A stretch of 64,000 bases of DNA from Paenibacillus baekrokdamisoli. GTDB taxonomy: Bacteria > Bacillota > Bacilli > Paenibacillales > Paenibacillaceae. The notes below the pieces were generated by a model. It was not told where the DNA came from, made no database searches, and saw only the letters and a program-made list of their open reading frames with translations. The stretch is from NCBI RefSeq assembly GCF_003945345.1, contig NZ_AP019308.1, positions 7,063,001 to 7,127,000 on the forward strand, written 5' to 3'. Below are positions 17,451 to 24,744 of this stretch, in pieces. Position 1 is the stretch's first letter, and each line of letters begins with the position of its first letter. The position numbers and the translations under genes are program-made.

Positions 17451-17484
17451 AATGAGGTATGGCAGATAATGAGGTATGGCAGAT
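17451..17484 (+). repeat. 17-bp perfect tandem duplication
   Basis: The unit aatgaggtatggcagat occurs twice in direct succession between the RluA-type gene and the ArsC-like gene. The second copy creates an in-frame upstream ATG that has no ribosome-binding site. Confidence 0.95.
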
Positions 17485-17505
17485 AAATACGATTGGAGCT
17501 TCACA

Positions 17506-17868
17506 ATGAAAAAACTAACCATTTATGAATACCCCAAATGCGGAACATGCCGCAGTGCAATCAAATCCTTGAAGTCAAAGGGATATGAGCTTGAAACGCA
17601 TAACGTCTTTGAAACGGCCCCATCTGTTGAAGTCCTTGCAGACTTGATCACACGCAGCGGCTTAGATATTAAGAAGTTCTTTAATACTTCTGGTGAAGTC
17701 TATAAAGAAATGGGCTTAAAGGACGTATTGCCTGGCATGTCTGACGCAGAGAAAATTGCGCTGCTCGCATCAAACGGCAGATTAATCAAACGTCCGGTTG
17801 TCACGGATGGCAAGCAGGTCACAGTTGGCTTCAAAGATGATGAATACGACAACGTATGGGGCCAATAA
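17506..17868 (+). CDS. ArsC/Spx-like thioredoxin-fold protein
   Basis: A 120-residue thioredoxin-fold protein with an N-terminal CGTC motif (in YPKCGTCRSA) and the RPVV segment with preceding Ile-Lys typical of the ArsC/Spx/YffB family. Spx and MgsR bind RNA polymerase, while ArsC/YffB members act as glutathione- or thiol-dependent reductases; the short length and lack of a C-terminal basic tail favour the latter or an MgsR-like role. The ATG at 17506 has GGAG 7 bases upstream and is preferred to the ATG at 17476 created by the 17-bp duplication. Confidence 0.8.
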   Translation: MKKLTIYEYPKCGTCRSAIKSLKSKGYELETHNVFETAPSVEVLADLITRSGLDIKKFFNTSGEVYKEMGLKDVLPGMSDAEKIALLASNGRLIKRPVVTDGKQVTVGFKDDEYDNVWGQ

Positions 17869-17890
17869 GCAAGTGGAAGGAGTTACAAGC

Positions 17891-19093
17891 GTGACAACAA
17901 AAGCATGGCGCGCCGATAGACTTTCGAAGCTTGGATCGTCTATCTTTAGTGAAGTAGCGGAGTGGAAGAGGGAAGCACAGCAGCAGGGACTTGATGTGAT
18001 TGATCTAAGCATTGGCAGCCCAGATTTGCCGCCATCGGAATCGATAAAACGCTCGTTAAGTGAAGCTGTACTTCGAGATACCGCATATGCTTATCCTGGA
18101 TCAAAAGGAAGCAAAGGATTTCTTCAGCAAGCAGCGGAATGGCTCAAATACAGGTTCGATATCCAAGTGGATCCTGAATTAGAGCTGCTATCGTTAATGG
18201 GTTCTCAGGATGGACTTGGTCATTTGGCACTCGCATTATGTAATCCTGGGGATATCGCACTTGTGCCGGATCCTGGTTATCCGGTCTATGCAGCAGGACT
18301 TGCCTTAGCAGGTGTAGAGCCCTATTATATGCCGCTGCGCGCAGAGAATGGATTCCTGCCGGACTTCACGGCAATTCCGGACGAAGTCTGGAGTAAGGCC
18401 AAATTTATGCTGCTAAATTATCCAAGCAACCCTGTCTCAGCAGTTGCTGATCTATCCTTTTTCTCTAAGGCTGTTGCCATAGCCAAGCAGCATAATGTTC
18501 TAATCGTTCATGATTTGGCTTATTCTGAGATGGCGTTCGATGGCTATCGCCCACCAAGCATTTTGCAGGTTGAAGGTGCTGTTGAGATCGCTGTTGAATT
18601 TCATTCCTTATCCAAAAGCTTCAACATGGCTGGCTGTCGCATCGGGTTTCTCGCGGGCAATCAGCATGCAGTGTCAGCACTAGGAGCGCTCAAGGCCAAT
18701 ATTGATTATGGAATTTTTCTTCCAGTTCAGGAAGCAGGTATTGAAGCCTTAAAGCAGGACATGTCTGGTCAACATCCATCAGTCGGTCTTCTTTATGAAA
18801 GACGTCGTGATGCTTTACTACATGCACTTCATCAAGAAGGCTGGGATATAGCTAGTCCAAAAGCTACGATGTTTGTCTGGGCGCAATTGCCTCCGATGAC
18901 ATGGAGTCTGTCGGATCCATGGAATTCTCGTCGAATTTCCCGGGAAATGTTAAATCGAGCTGGAGTTGCTGTTATTCCAGGAGATGCCTTTGGAATGGAA
19001 GGCGAAGGCTATGTGCGAATCGCATTAGTGGAGAATGAGCAGCGTCTGATCGAGGCAGCTCGGCGGATTGGCAGATTCATTCGTGGTGAATAG
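17891..19093 (+). CDS. PLP-dependent aminotransferase (LL-DAP aminotransferase-like)
   Basis: A 400-residue fold-type I aminotransferase, clearly distinct from the one at 14164. It has LNYPSNPVSAVA, HDLAYSEMAFDG and the Schiff-base lysine in SLSKSFNMAGCRIGF. The opening SSIFSEVAEWKREA and the motif SIGSPDLPPS resemble LL-diaminopimelate aminotransferase and its relatives. The GTG at 17891 has AAGGAG 8 bases upstream; a longer frame overlapping the previous gene is rejected. Substrate is unproven. Confidence 0.85.
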   Translation: MTTKAWRADRLSKLGSSIFSEVAEWKREAQQQGLDVIDLSIGSPDLPPSESIKRSLSEAVLRDTAYAYPGSKGSKGFLQQAAEWLKYRFDIQVDPELELLSLMGSQDGLGHLALALCNPGDIALVPDPGYPVYAAGLALAGVEPYYMPLRAENGFLPDFTAIPDEVWSKAKFMLLNYPSNPVSAVADLSFFSKAVAIAKQHNVLIVHDLAYSEMAFDGYRPPSILQVEGAVEIAVEFHSLSKSFNMAGCRIGFLAGNQHAVSALGALKANIDYGIFLPVQEAGIEALKQDMSGQHPSVGLLYERRRDALLHALHQEGWDIASPKATMFVWAQLPPMTWSLSDPWNSRRISREMLNRAGVAVIPGDAFGMEGEGYVRIALVENEQRLIEAARRIGRFIRGE

Positions 19094-19151
19094 AATCGAT
19101 TGCGTATGCTGTGCTGCTACAACTATGAATATGTAAAGGGAATGATGATAG

Positions 19152-20030
19152 ATGATAGAAGAAGAGAACCAGAATAAGTTGTTACTTGTCGATGGAATGG
19201 CTTTATTATTTCGTGCTTTTTTTGCAAACTCTTATGGTGGTAGCGTAAGGCGGACAAGTGAAGGCGTACCCGTTAACGCAATTTATGGATTTATCAAATA
19301 TTTCATGGATGCTGTTCAGCGGTTCGGACCGACTCATGTCGTTTGCTGCTGGGATATGGGCAGCACGACATTCCGCACAGCGCAGTATGACGGTTATAAG
19401 GCCAACCGCCCATCAGCACCAGAGGATCTTGTTCCACAGTTTGATTTGATAAAAGAGGTTATGGAAAGCTTTGGAGTCCCGAATATTGGACTGGTTGGAT
19501 ATGAAGCAGATGACTGCATTGGAACGCTTGCAAAGCGGCACAGCAATGAAGCTCATGTATATGTACTGTCCGGTGATCATGATTTACTTCAACTAGTTGA
19601 TGATCGAATTACGGTTGTCATCATGAAGAAGGGGCAGGGCAATTATGCCGAATACACGCCACAGTTCTTACACGAGGAACGTCAGCTGACTCCACAGCAG
19701 GTCATTTGCGTAAAAGGTCTAATGGGTGATACGAGTGATAATTATCCTGGGGTTCGAGGAATTGGCGAGAAAACAGCGTACAAGCTTATTCAGGAGCATG
19801 GTTCGGTGGATGGTGTATTGGCCAATCTCGATAGTCTGTCGAAGACGATACGCGCCAAGATTGAAGCAGATCTTGATATGCTGCATATGTCACGAGAATT
19901 AGCGACCATTCGCTGTGATGTGCCAGTAGAGATCGAATTTACAAACTGCGGTTGGGAGATTAATCGAGCACAGGTTATGAATAAGTTCGAACAGTTAGAG
20001 TTTCGCAGCTTAATGGCACTTATAAGTTGA
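19152..20030 (+). CDS. 5'-3' exonuclease (PolI N-terminal-type flap nuclease)
   Basis: A 292-residue stand-alone flap nuclease like the N-terminal domain of DNA polymerase I. Visible metal-binding acidic motifs are LLVDGMALLFRAFF, the CWDMGS / YKANR arch region, YEADDCIGTLA, LSGDHDLLQL, and the helix-hairpin-helix GDTSDNYPGVRGIGEKTA. It removes RNA primers and 5' flaps. B. subtilis YpcP is a comparable free-standing protein. The gene ends in a strong terminator that was the landing site of a group II intron. Confidence 0.9.
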   Translation: MIEEENQNKLLLVDGMALLFRAFFANSYGGSVRRTSEGVPVNAIYGFIKYFMDAVQRFGPTHVVCCWDMGSTTFRTAQYDGYKANRPSAPEDLVPQFDLIKEVMESFGVPNIGLVGYEADDCIGTLAKRHSNEAHVYVLSGDHDLLQLVDDRITVVIMKKGQGNYAEYTPQFLHEERQLTPQQVICVKGLMGDTSDNYPGVRGIGEKTAYKLIQEHGSVDGVLANLDSLSKTIRAKIEADLDMLHMSRELATIRCDVPVEIEFTNCGWEINRAQVMNKFEQLEFRSLMALIS

Positions 20031-20045
20031 TGGATAGATGAGGTT

Positions 20046-20083
20046 AAGAGGTTGACCAGTTGAATCTGGTTAACCTCTTTTTT
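20046..20083 (+). terminator. Intrinsic terminator of the exonuclease gene
   Basis: AAGAGGTTGACCAG pairs with CTGGTTAACCTCTT, followed by TTTTTT. The group II intron remnant begins at the base after the T-run. Confidence 0.9.
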
Positions 20084-20485
20084 GTGTCGCCGAGCATGGG
20101 CGTTATCTATAGGGTGTAAGTCCCGAGTGACGAAGGCGGTAGTAGTCATTAGCTTAAGACAAGGGAGTCGACCGTGAGGTCGAATCTGAAGGAAGTCGGC
20201 GGCAAACCTCCAGTTCGAGGAACACGAACCTCATATAAGGCTAACGTTCGTCAGATGAGGCTGCCAAACAAGTCAAAGTCTATACTCCAAGGCGAATGGG
20301 AGTAAATGAGGTGAATAGATGGAGGGAAAGATAGCGTTCTTACCTTGGGAGATCTGTACGGAATGCGGAGCAATCTCCGTAACCCTGCTTGTGAAAGTAG
20401 GCTGAGCGTACAGAAGTCAGCAGAAGCTATAGTGCGCTCTGTGTTGCAACACGCAGAGGAAGGGCCGCTGCTGATCTCACAATAG
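20084..20485 (+). mobile_element. Group IIC intron, 5' remnant (domains I-III only)
   Basis: The sequence starts GTGTCGCCGAGCATGGGCG and contains strings characteristic of bacterial group IIC ribozymes: CTATAGGGTG-AAGTCCCGA, GAAGGCGGTAGTAG, AATCTGAAGGAAG, CGGCGGCAAACCTCC, GAGGAACACGAACCTCATAT and AAGTCAGCAGAAG. These match the order of domains I to III of the Oceanobacillus iheyensis intron as I remember it. Nothing resembling the reverse-transcriptase frame, catalytic domain V or domain VI follows; the sequence turns AT-rich after about 20485. It sits directly behind a terminator T-run, the usual class C target. It cannot splice or move by itself. The stretch 20486-20677 holds no recognised feature apart from the sortase leader. 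Confidence 0.85.
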
Positions 20486-20677
20486 AAAAATTTAAGATTA
20501 ATTAAGTGATAAGCTTAATTGCTATCATGGTTATTAAAACGTAAGTGTAGTTTGATAAATATAAATAGCTGCATCTACATGAATGTACAAAGCGGTAGCG
20601 AGTATAAAGTCTTAAATATTAAGGAGAAGGGCGGGTTAACTGGTGTGAAATGGAGAGTGAAATGGGAGCGTATAAAG

Positions 20678-21514
20678 ATGCCCCGGGGAACGGAATGGAT
20701 ACGGATGGTCACGTTATTGCGAATTATGCTCGTTGCCTTACTTGTGTTCAGTCTGTATCAGCTTGCAACCTACTGGCACAATAGCATGGAAAACCGCCGA
20801 GCGTTGAATGACATTCAAGAATTATATTACCAACAACAGGCTGTCCCTCCCTATAAGCAGGATATAGTCGTGGATCGCACGTTATACAACGCCGGCAGTA
20901 AACCCATTAACAAGACCGACTCCGCAGATCTGGAGCATTCAAAGCAATCGCAGAAGCTTGCACAAACTGAACGGTTTGCCCAATTGAAGGAAATCAATGA
21001 GGATATTGTAGGCTGGATACAGATACCTGATACAGAGATTGACTACCCTATTGTACAGGGTGAAGACAATGAGTATTACTTGAAGCATACGTTCGAGAAG
21101 ATAAAAAATGTCTCAGGAGCCATCTTCATGGATTATCGGAATGATCCTGAGCTCCAGGATGCCAATACAATTGTGTATGGTCATCATATGAAGAATGGAA
21201 CGATGTTCAAAGCATTGCAAAACTACAAAGATCTGGACTTTTTTAATAAACATCGAATCATCATGTATGATACCCCAACCGGTCATTATGAGTGGGAAGT
21301 TTTCTCCGTCTATGTAACAAGCACCGAATTTTACTACATCCAGCCGACCTTTAAAACAAATGAGCAATACGCGACTTTCTTAAACAAGATACATTCCAAG
21401 TCCATGCATCCTTCTGAGATTACGTTAGTTGATCAAGATCGAATTCTAACCTTGTCTACATGCAGCTATGAGTTTGATAATGCAAGATTGGTTATTCATG
21501 CCAGACTGCTCTGA
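20678..21514 (+). CDS. srtB: Class B sortase
   Basis: A 278-residue membrane-anchored transpeptidase. An N-terminal membrane helix (about residues 9-30) is followed by a linker and the sortase barrel. Catalytic residues are the His pair in YGHHMKNG (169/170), Cys262 in TLSTCSYEF, and Arg270 in NARLVIH. EIDYPIVQ and the helix before the active site fit class B. The enzyme joins sorting-signal proteins to peptidoglycan outside the cell. The next gene encodes a protein with an NPKTG signal, the likely substrate. The ATG at 20678 has GGGAG 9 bases upstream; a GTG at 20645 is possible. Confidence 0.88.
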   Translation: MPRGTEWIRMVTLLRIMLVALLVFSLYQLATYWHNSMENRRALNDIQELYYQQQAVPPYKQDIVVDRTLYNAGSKPINKTDSADLEHSKQSQKLAQTERFAQLKEINEDIVGWIQIPDTEIDYPIVQGEDNEYYLKHTFEKIKNVSGAIFMDYRNDPELQDANTIVYGHHMKNGTMFKALQNYKDLDFFNKHRIIMYDTPTGHYEWEVFSVYVTSTEFYYIQPTFKTNEQYATFLNKIHSKSMHPSEITLVDQDRILTLSTCSYEFDNARLVIHARLL

Positions 21515-21715
21515 TTAATTTAAGAAATAAACCCTCTAAATAATAACTAATTCCATGTTCAGCTAATATCAAATTATAGTTTAATGGGGTTGTCGGACTT
21601 AGTTAATATTCATCTCCATGAAGAGTAGGTGGTCGATGGCAGTGACAAGCAACAAATGATCTTGTTAAGGGTGGTACAGTAACTCGTTTGCTTATAAAAC
21701 TAGAGAGGTGAGATT

Positions 21716-22474
21716 ATGAAATCAATACGTATTCTTATTACAGCGTTATTCCTATTTGTAATTGCAGTGTCTTCTGTAAGTGCTGCCTCAGGTAAAGTGT
21801 TCAAGTTTGATAAAGGGTTAGATGAAGCGGGGTACACGTATAGCGCTTATAATTCCAATTTCAAAATTAACAAAGGTATATTGGAAATCACTGTTGAGAA
21901 AACCGACGTAGCTGGGGGAATTCCTATATTCTTCTTGCCGGATAATCTTAAGCTGGATATCAATAAAAACAAATATGTGATCGTTAAGCTTCGTAATGAG
22001 TCTACTGTGTCATCGTCTAAGATCTATTGGACAACTACGGATGACAAAACCTACGATGAATCGAAGGCGCTAGCAATTGAAATCGGAACAAAAATGTCCG
22101 ACTTTCAAGAAATCGTCTTTGATCTCAGTGATCAAAAAGCGTGGAAAGGTACTTTAAAGGGGTTACGACTTGATTCACTGGCCAGCGATAGCAATCCCAA
22201 AGGCGCGAAGGTATTTATTGAGTCTATCGAAATTGCCTCTACGCCCGAAAGCAGCAGCACTCCAGCAGCAAGCAGCGGTGAAGATACAGGCAGTACCCCG
22301 GCAGCGAGCAACAGTGTCGATACTAACAGCAATACGGAAACCGGAGATGCGGGAGCAACTACGGCCAGTAATCCAAAGACAGGCGATAATGGAACGGGGA
22401 TGTATTTCTTAATTGTCATGATCGCGGCGGCGGCACTATTCTTATTAAGAAAGAAAAAGAGCTTCAATAATTAA
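21716..22474 (+). CDS. Sortase-anchored surface protein with carbohydrate-binding-like domain (NPKTG)
   Basis: A 252-residue wall protein. It has a signal peptide ending at VSA (about residue 22), one beta-rich domain (about 27-172), a Ser/Thr/Ala/Pro/Asn-rich stalk (about 175-217), and a complete sorting signal: NPKTG (219-223), hydrophobic helix, RKKK tail. The domain pattern (YTYSAYNS ... GILEITV ... SSKIYWTT ... GLRLDSL ... IEIAS) recurs twice in the enzyme at 36412-39525 and in the split pseudogene at 24626-26730. It resembles jelly-roll carbohydrate-binding modules; the ligand is unknown. The sortase gene just upstream is the likely anchoring enzyme. Confidence 0.85.
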   Translation: MKSIRILITALFLFVIAVSSVSAASGKVFKFDKGLDEAGYTYSAYNSNFKINKGILEITVEKTDVAGGIPIFFLPDNLKLDINKNKYVIVKLRNESTVSSSKIYWTTTDDKTYDESKALAIEIGTKMSDFQEIVFDLSDQKAWKGTLKGLRLDSLASDSNPKGAKVFIESIEIASTPESSSTPAASSGEDTGSTPAASNSVDTNSNTETGDAGATTASNPKTGDNGTGMYFLIVMIAAAALFLLRKKKSFNN

Positions 22475-22487
22475 CACTGTGTGATCT

Positions 22488-22517
22488 AGAGGTGGAGAGT
22501 TGTTGCTCTCCACCTCT
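22488..22517 (+). terminator. Terminator-like hairpin after the surface-protein gene
   Basis: AGAGGTGGAGAG and CTCTCCACCTCT form a perfect 12-bp stem with a 6-nt loop. No T-run follows, so it may be a transcript end stabiliser rather than a terminator. Confidence 0.55.
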
Positions 22518-22584
22518 GACACTTCTACGGGCGCTTTAGAAATAAAGGTTAATAACGATGGGGGGTATCAGATATAGGTATAAA

Positions 22585-22731
22585 TATGGACGGATATCAA
22601 CTATATAACTTAGATCTGACCAGAGCAGCAAACTGGAACAGCACGTTATATTAATTTCGCTTGGATCCTTTCAATCTGAAGAACCTCCAGTAGAAAGAAT
22701 TGTTGCCAAGACATTGACATTTGCGAAATAG
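22585..22731 (+). pseudogene. Possible 3' fragment of a lost gene
   Basis: A frame without stops runs into TAG at 22729 and reads like a protein tail (EQHVILISLGSF, EEPPVERIVAKT), but has no start or ribosome-binding site. I do not recognise it. The rest of the 22518-22757 gap shows nothing else. Confidence 0.25.
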
Positions 22732-22757
22732 AATTATCCATTCAAGGGGAAATTGAG

Positions 22758-23765
22758 ATGATAGTAAACGTTACAGCTATCTCAAAAATCGATTGGGACA
22801 GTGAGGGAAAGCGGAATTATCATATTCCTATGACCTATGACGGTGAGTGGGCACGTGTGCGTATTCCACTATGCGTGATTTGCGGTATTAAACCAGGGAA
22901 AACATTAACGGTCATTGGAGGTACGCATGGGGATGAATATGAAGGTCCTGTAGCCGCCAAGAAGTTGATCGAAAACCTTGATTTCAGCAACATGAGCGGT
23001 CGCGTGATTATTATACCGGTTCTTAATGTGCCGGCATTTAAGGCAGGGACAAGGGTATCCTCACTAGATGGGATGAATATGAATAGAGCCTTCCCGGGGG
23101 ATGCCAAAGGAACGATCACATCCCGTATTGCCCGCTTTATTACGGATGAGGTATTGTCCCGTTCAACTATCGTGGTGGATATCCACTCGGCGGGTGAGAC
23201 GATGGAAACGATACGCTGCACGAGTTTCCATGAGATACAAGATCCTTCAATGTACAGGCAGTCGGTTGAAACTGCGTCAGCGTTCGGAACTCCTTTTACG
23301 ATGATCTATACCAGCGATATGGGAAGCGGACTCTTAACGGAAGAAGCGGAGAAAATGGGCATTGTCACCATTGGAACTGAGCTCGGATACGGGGCCTCGA
23401 CCGATTTGGACGGGGTGAGATGGGCCTATGACGGTTTAAATAATGTGATGAAACTGCATAAAATGCTGCCCGGAGAAGTGATATCTCTTCTCCCCCCTAC
23501 CCATGACAGAACCATATTGGTTAAGAACACGGATATAGACACATGGATGACGGCTCCGACGTCGGGTATTTCAGAACCGCTTGTCCCCATCGGAGCTTAT
23601 GTCCGTAAAGGCGATCCGGTGACGTGCATACATGATTTTGAGCAAATCACGAAACCCGGCTATATCATCAAAGCAGACCGTGACGGCTATGTGCTGCAGC
23701 GCCGCTTTCGAGCTTCAACGCGGCAGGGAGACGTCGTAATGGTCATTGCCGAAGAAGTGAATTAA
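22758..23765 (+). CDS. AstE/AspA family zinc deacylase
   Basis: A 335-residue zinc hydrolase of the succinylglutamate desuccinylase/aspartoacylase family (M14-like). Zinc ligands are in GGTHGDEYEGP (His57, Glu60) and DIHSAGE (His143); the substrate-binding Asn-Arg is in GMNMNRAFPG (107-113). The C-terminal part (about 255-335) is the usual beta-barrel lid. Members remove acyl groups from N-acylated amino acids; some (DoeB) act in ectoine breakdown. The substrate here is unknown. It precedes a PhyH-type oxygenase by 43 bases, suggesting one operon. Confidence 0.85.
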   Translation: MIVNVTAISKIDWDSEGKRNYHIPMTYDGEWARVRIPLCVICGIKPGKTLTVIGGTHGDEYEGPVAAKKLIENLDFSNMSGRVIIIPVLNVPAFKAGTRVSSLDGMNMNRAFPGDAKGTITSRIARFITDEVLSRSTIVVDIHSAGETMETIRCTSFHEIQDPSMYRQSVETASAFGTPFTMIYTSDMGSGLLTEEAEKMGIVTIGTELGYGASTDLDGVRWAYDGLNNVMKLHKMLPGEVISLLPPTHDRTILVKNTDIDTWMTAPTSGISEPLVPIGAYVRKGDPVTCIHDFEQITKPGYIIKADRDGYVLQRRFRASTRQGDVVMVIAEEVN

Positions 23766-23808
23766 CTCAATTAATCATGATCATTTCAACTAAAAGGGAG
23801 ATGTGCTT

Positions 23809-24615
23809 GTGTTAAATACGAAAGAGAAATTTCTCATGGATACCTATGGATATGTAATCGTACCGAATCTTGTGGATTTGGATCTCGTGGAGAGGGTCCG
23901 CCAAGCTATGGACAGCATGAATCGGGAACTGCCGCTCGTATCGCGTGAAGATCCGTCGCCGAATGGGAAAACTCGGAAGGTCGAAGGCACCCCCTATTTT
24001 TCAAAATTCAGTCCGTGCATCGAATATGATCCAAAATTCTTGGAGATTGCTATGTACCCCAAGATCATGTCCTACGTTGAAGATATCGTGGGAGGACCGG
24101 TTCGCTATGAGGAACAGGAATGTTCTATCAATCGTCGAAACCCCAACGACGAGGCAACCAATATTCGAAATCTAGCGTGGCATCGGGGAATGAGTCCGGA
24201 TTTCTCTAATTATGCAGTTGCGGGCAGAAGTCACTATTTGTGGATTAAAGCGATCGTCTTCCTTACGGACATTGGCCCTGATGATGGGGGTACAAGCGTA
24301 ATTCCTGGAAGCCATCGCACCGACTCCATAGCCGGGATCGTTCCAGAACTCGAACCATGGATGGTTCATCAGGCTAAGGGAAAGGCGGGCAGCGTAATGT
24401 TCTTCACGGAGGCGCTGATTCACTCGGTAACTCCGATCCTTTCGGAGAGGACACGATATGTCATGATTACGGGTTATGTTCCGCCCTTTATGCGCGAGTG
24501 TGGACGGGTGGAGGCCCCCAGTTCAGAATTCCTATCGACTTTAGGGGAGCAGGAACGGACTTTCATGACAGGTGACAACCCTAAGGAAAGTCGTTACAGT
24601 TTCCGCGTGAGATAG
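23809..24615 (+). CDS. PhyH-family Fe(II)/2-oxoglutarate oxygenase-like protein with HxG motif
   Basis: A 268-residue PhyH (phytanoyl-CoA dioxygenase) fold protein. It has the family strand LTDIGPDDGGTSVIPGSHR, the distal metal His in ALIHSVTP (His205) and the 2-oxoglutarate Arg in RTRYVMITG (Arg216). The proximal motif, normally H-x-D, reads WHRG (His125, Gly127), so the iron-binding carboxylate is replaced by Gly. That change is what defines non-haem iron halogenases, but it also occurs in uncharacterised PhyH relatives. The GTG at 23809 is 8 bases after AAGGGAG and is preferred to the GTG at 23803. It may share an operon with the deacylase before it; the downstream neighbour was split by an IS. 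Confidence 0.8.
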   Translation: MLNTKEKFLMDTYGYVIVPNLVDLDLVERVRQAMDSMNRELPLVSREDPSPNGKTRKVEGTPYFSKFSPCIEYDPKFLEIAMYPKIMSYVEDIVGGPVRYEEQECSINRRNPNDEATNIRNLAWHRGMSPDFSNYAVAGRSHYLWIKAIVFLTDIGPDDGGTSVIPGSHRTDSIAGIVPELEPWMVHQAKGKAGSVMFFTEALIHSVTPILSERTRYVMITGYVPPFMRECGRVEAPSSEFLSTLGEQERTFMTGDNPKESRYSFRVR

Positions 24616-24625
24616 AAATGAAGTT

Positions 24626-24744
24626 TCTTATAATTCCGCAGGAGTATTGAAGATTACAGTGAATAATGACTTGGACGGAGGAATTCCGCTTCTCTTTACT
24701 CCGGATAATCTTAATGTCGATCTGAGTACAAATAAGGCTATAAG
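24626..24744 (+). pseudogene. Surface-domain pseudogene, left piece (interrupted by IS)
   Basis: In frame, this stretch reads YNSAGVLKITVNNDLDG, then GGIPLLFTPDNLNVDL, closely matching the domain of the NPKTG protein (GILEITVEKTDVAGGIPIFF). It begins abruptly 10 bases after the oxygenase stop and lacks its start and first strand. Removing the IS and one copy of its target duplication joins it in frame to the piece at 26374. Confidence 0.85.

Noticed and set aside
21610..21715. T-box-like string aagggtggtacagt upstream of the NPKTG gene
   Set aside because: The ACCGCG core is broken, the distance to any stem I-like sequence is far too short, and the downstream gene is not an amino-acid gene.
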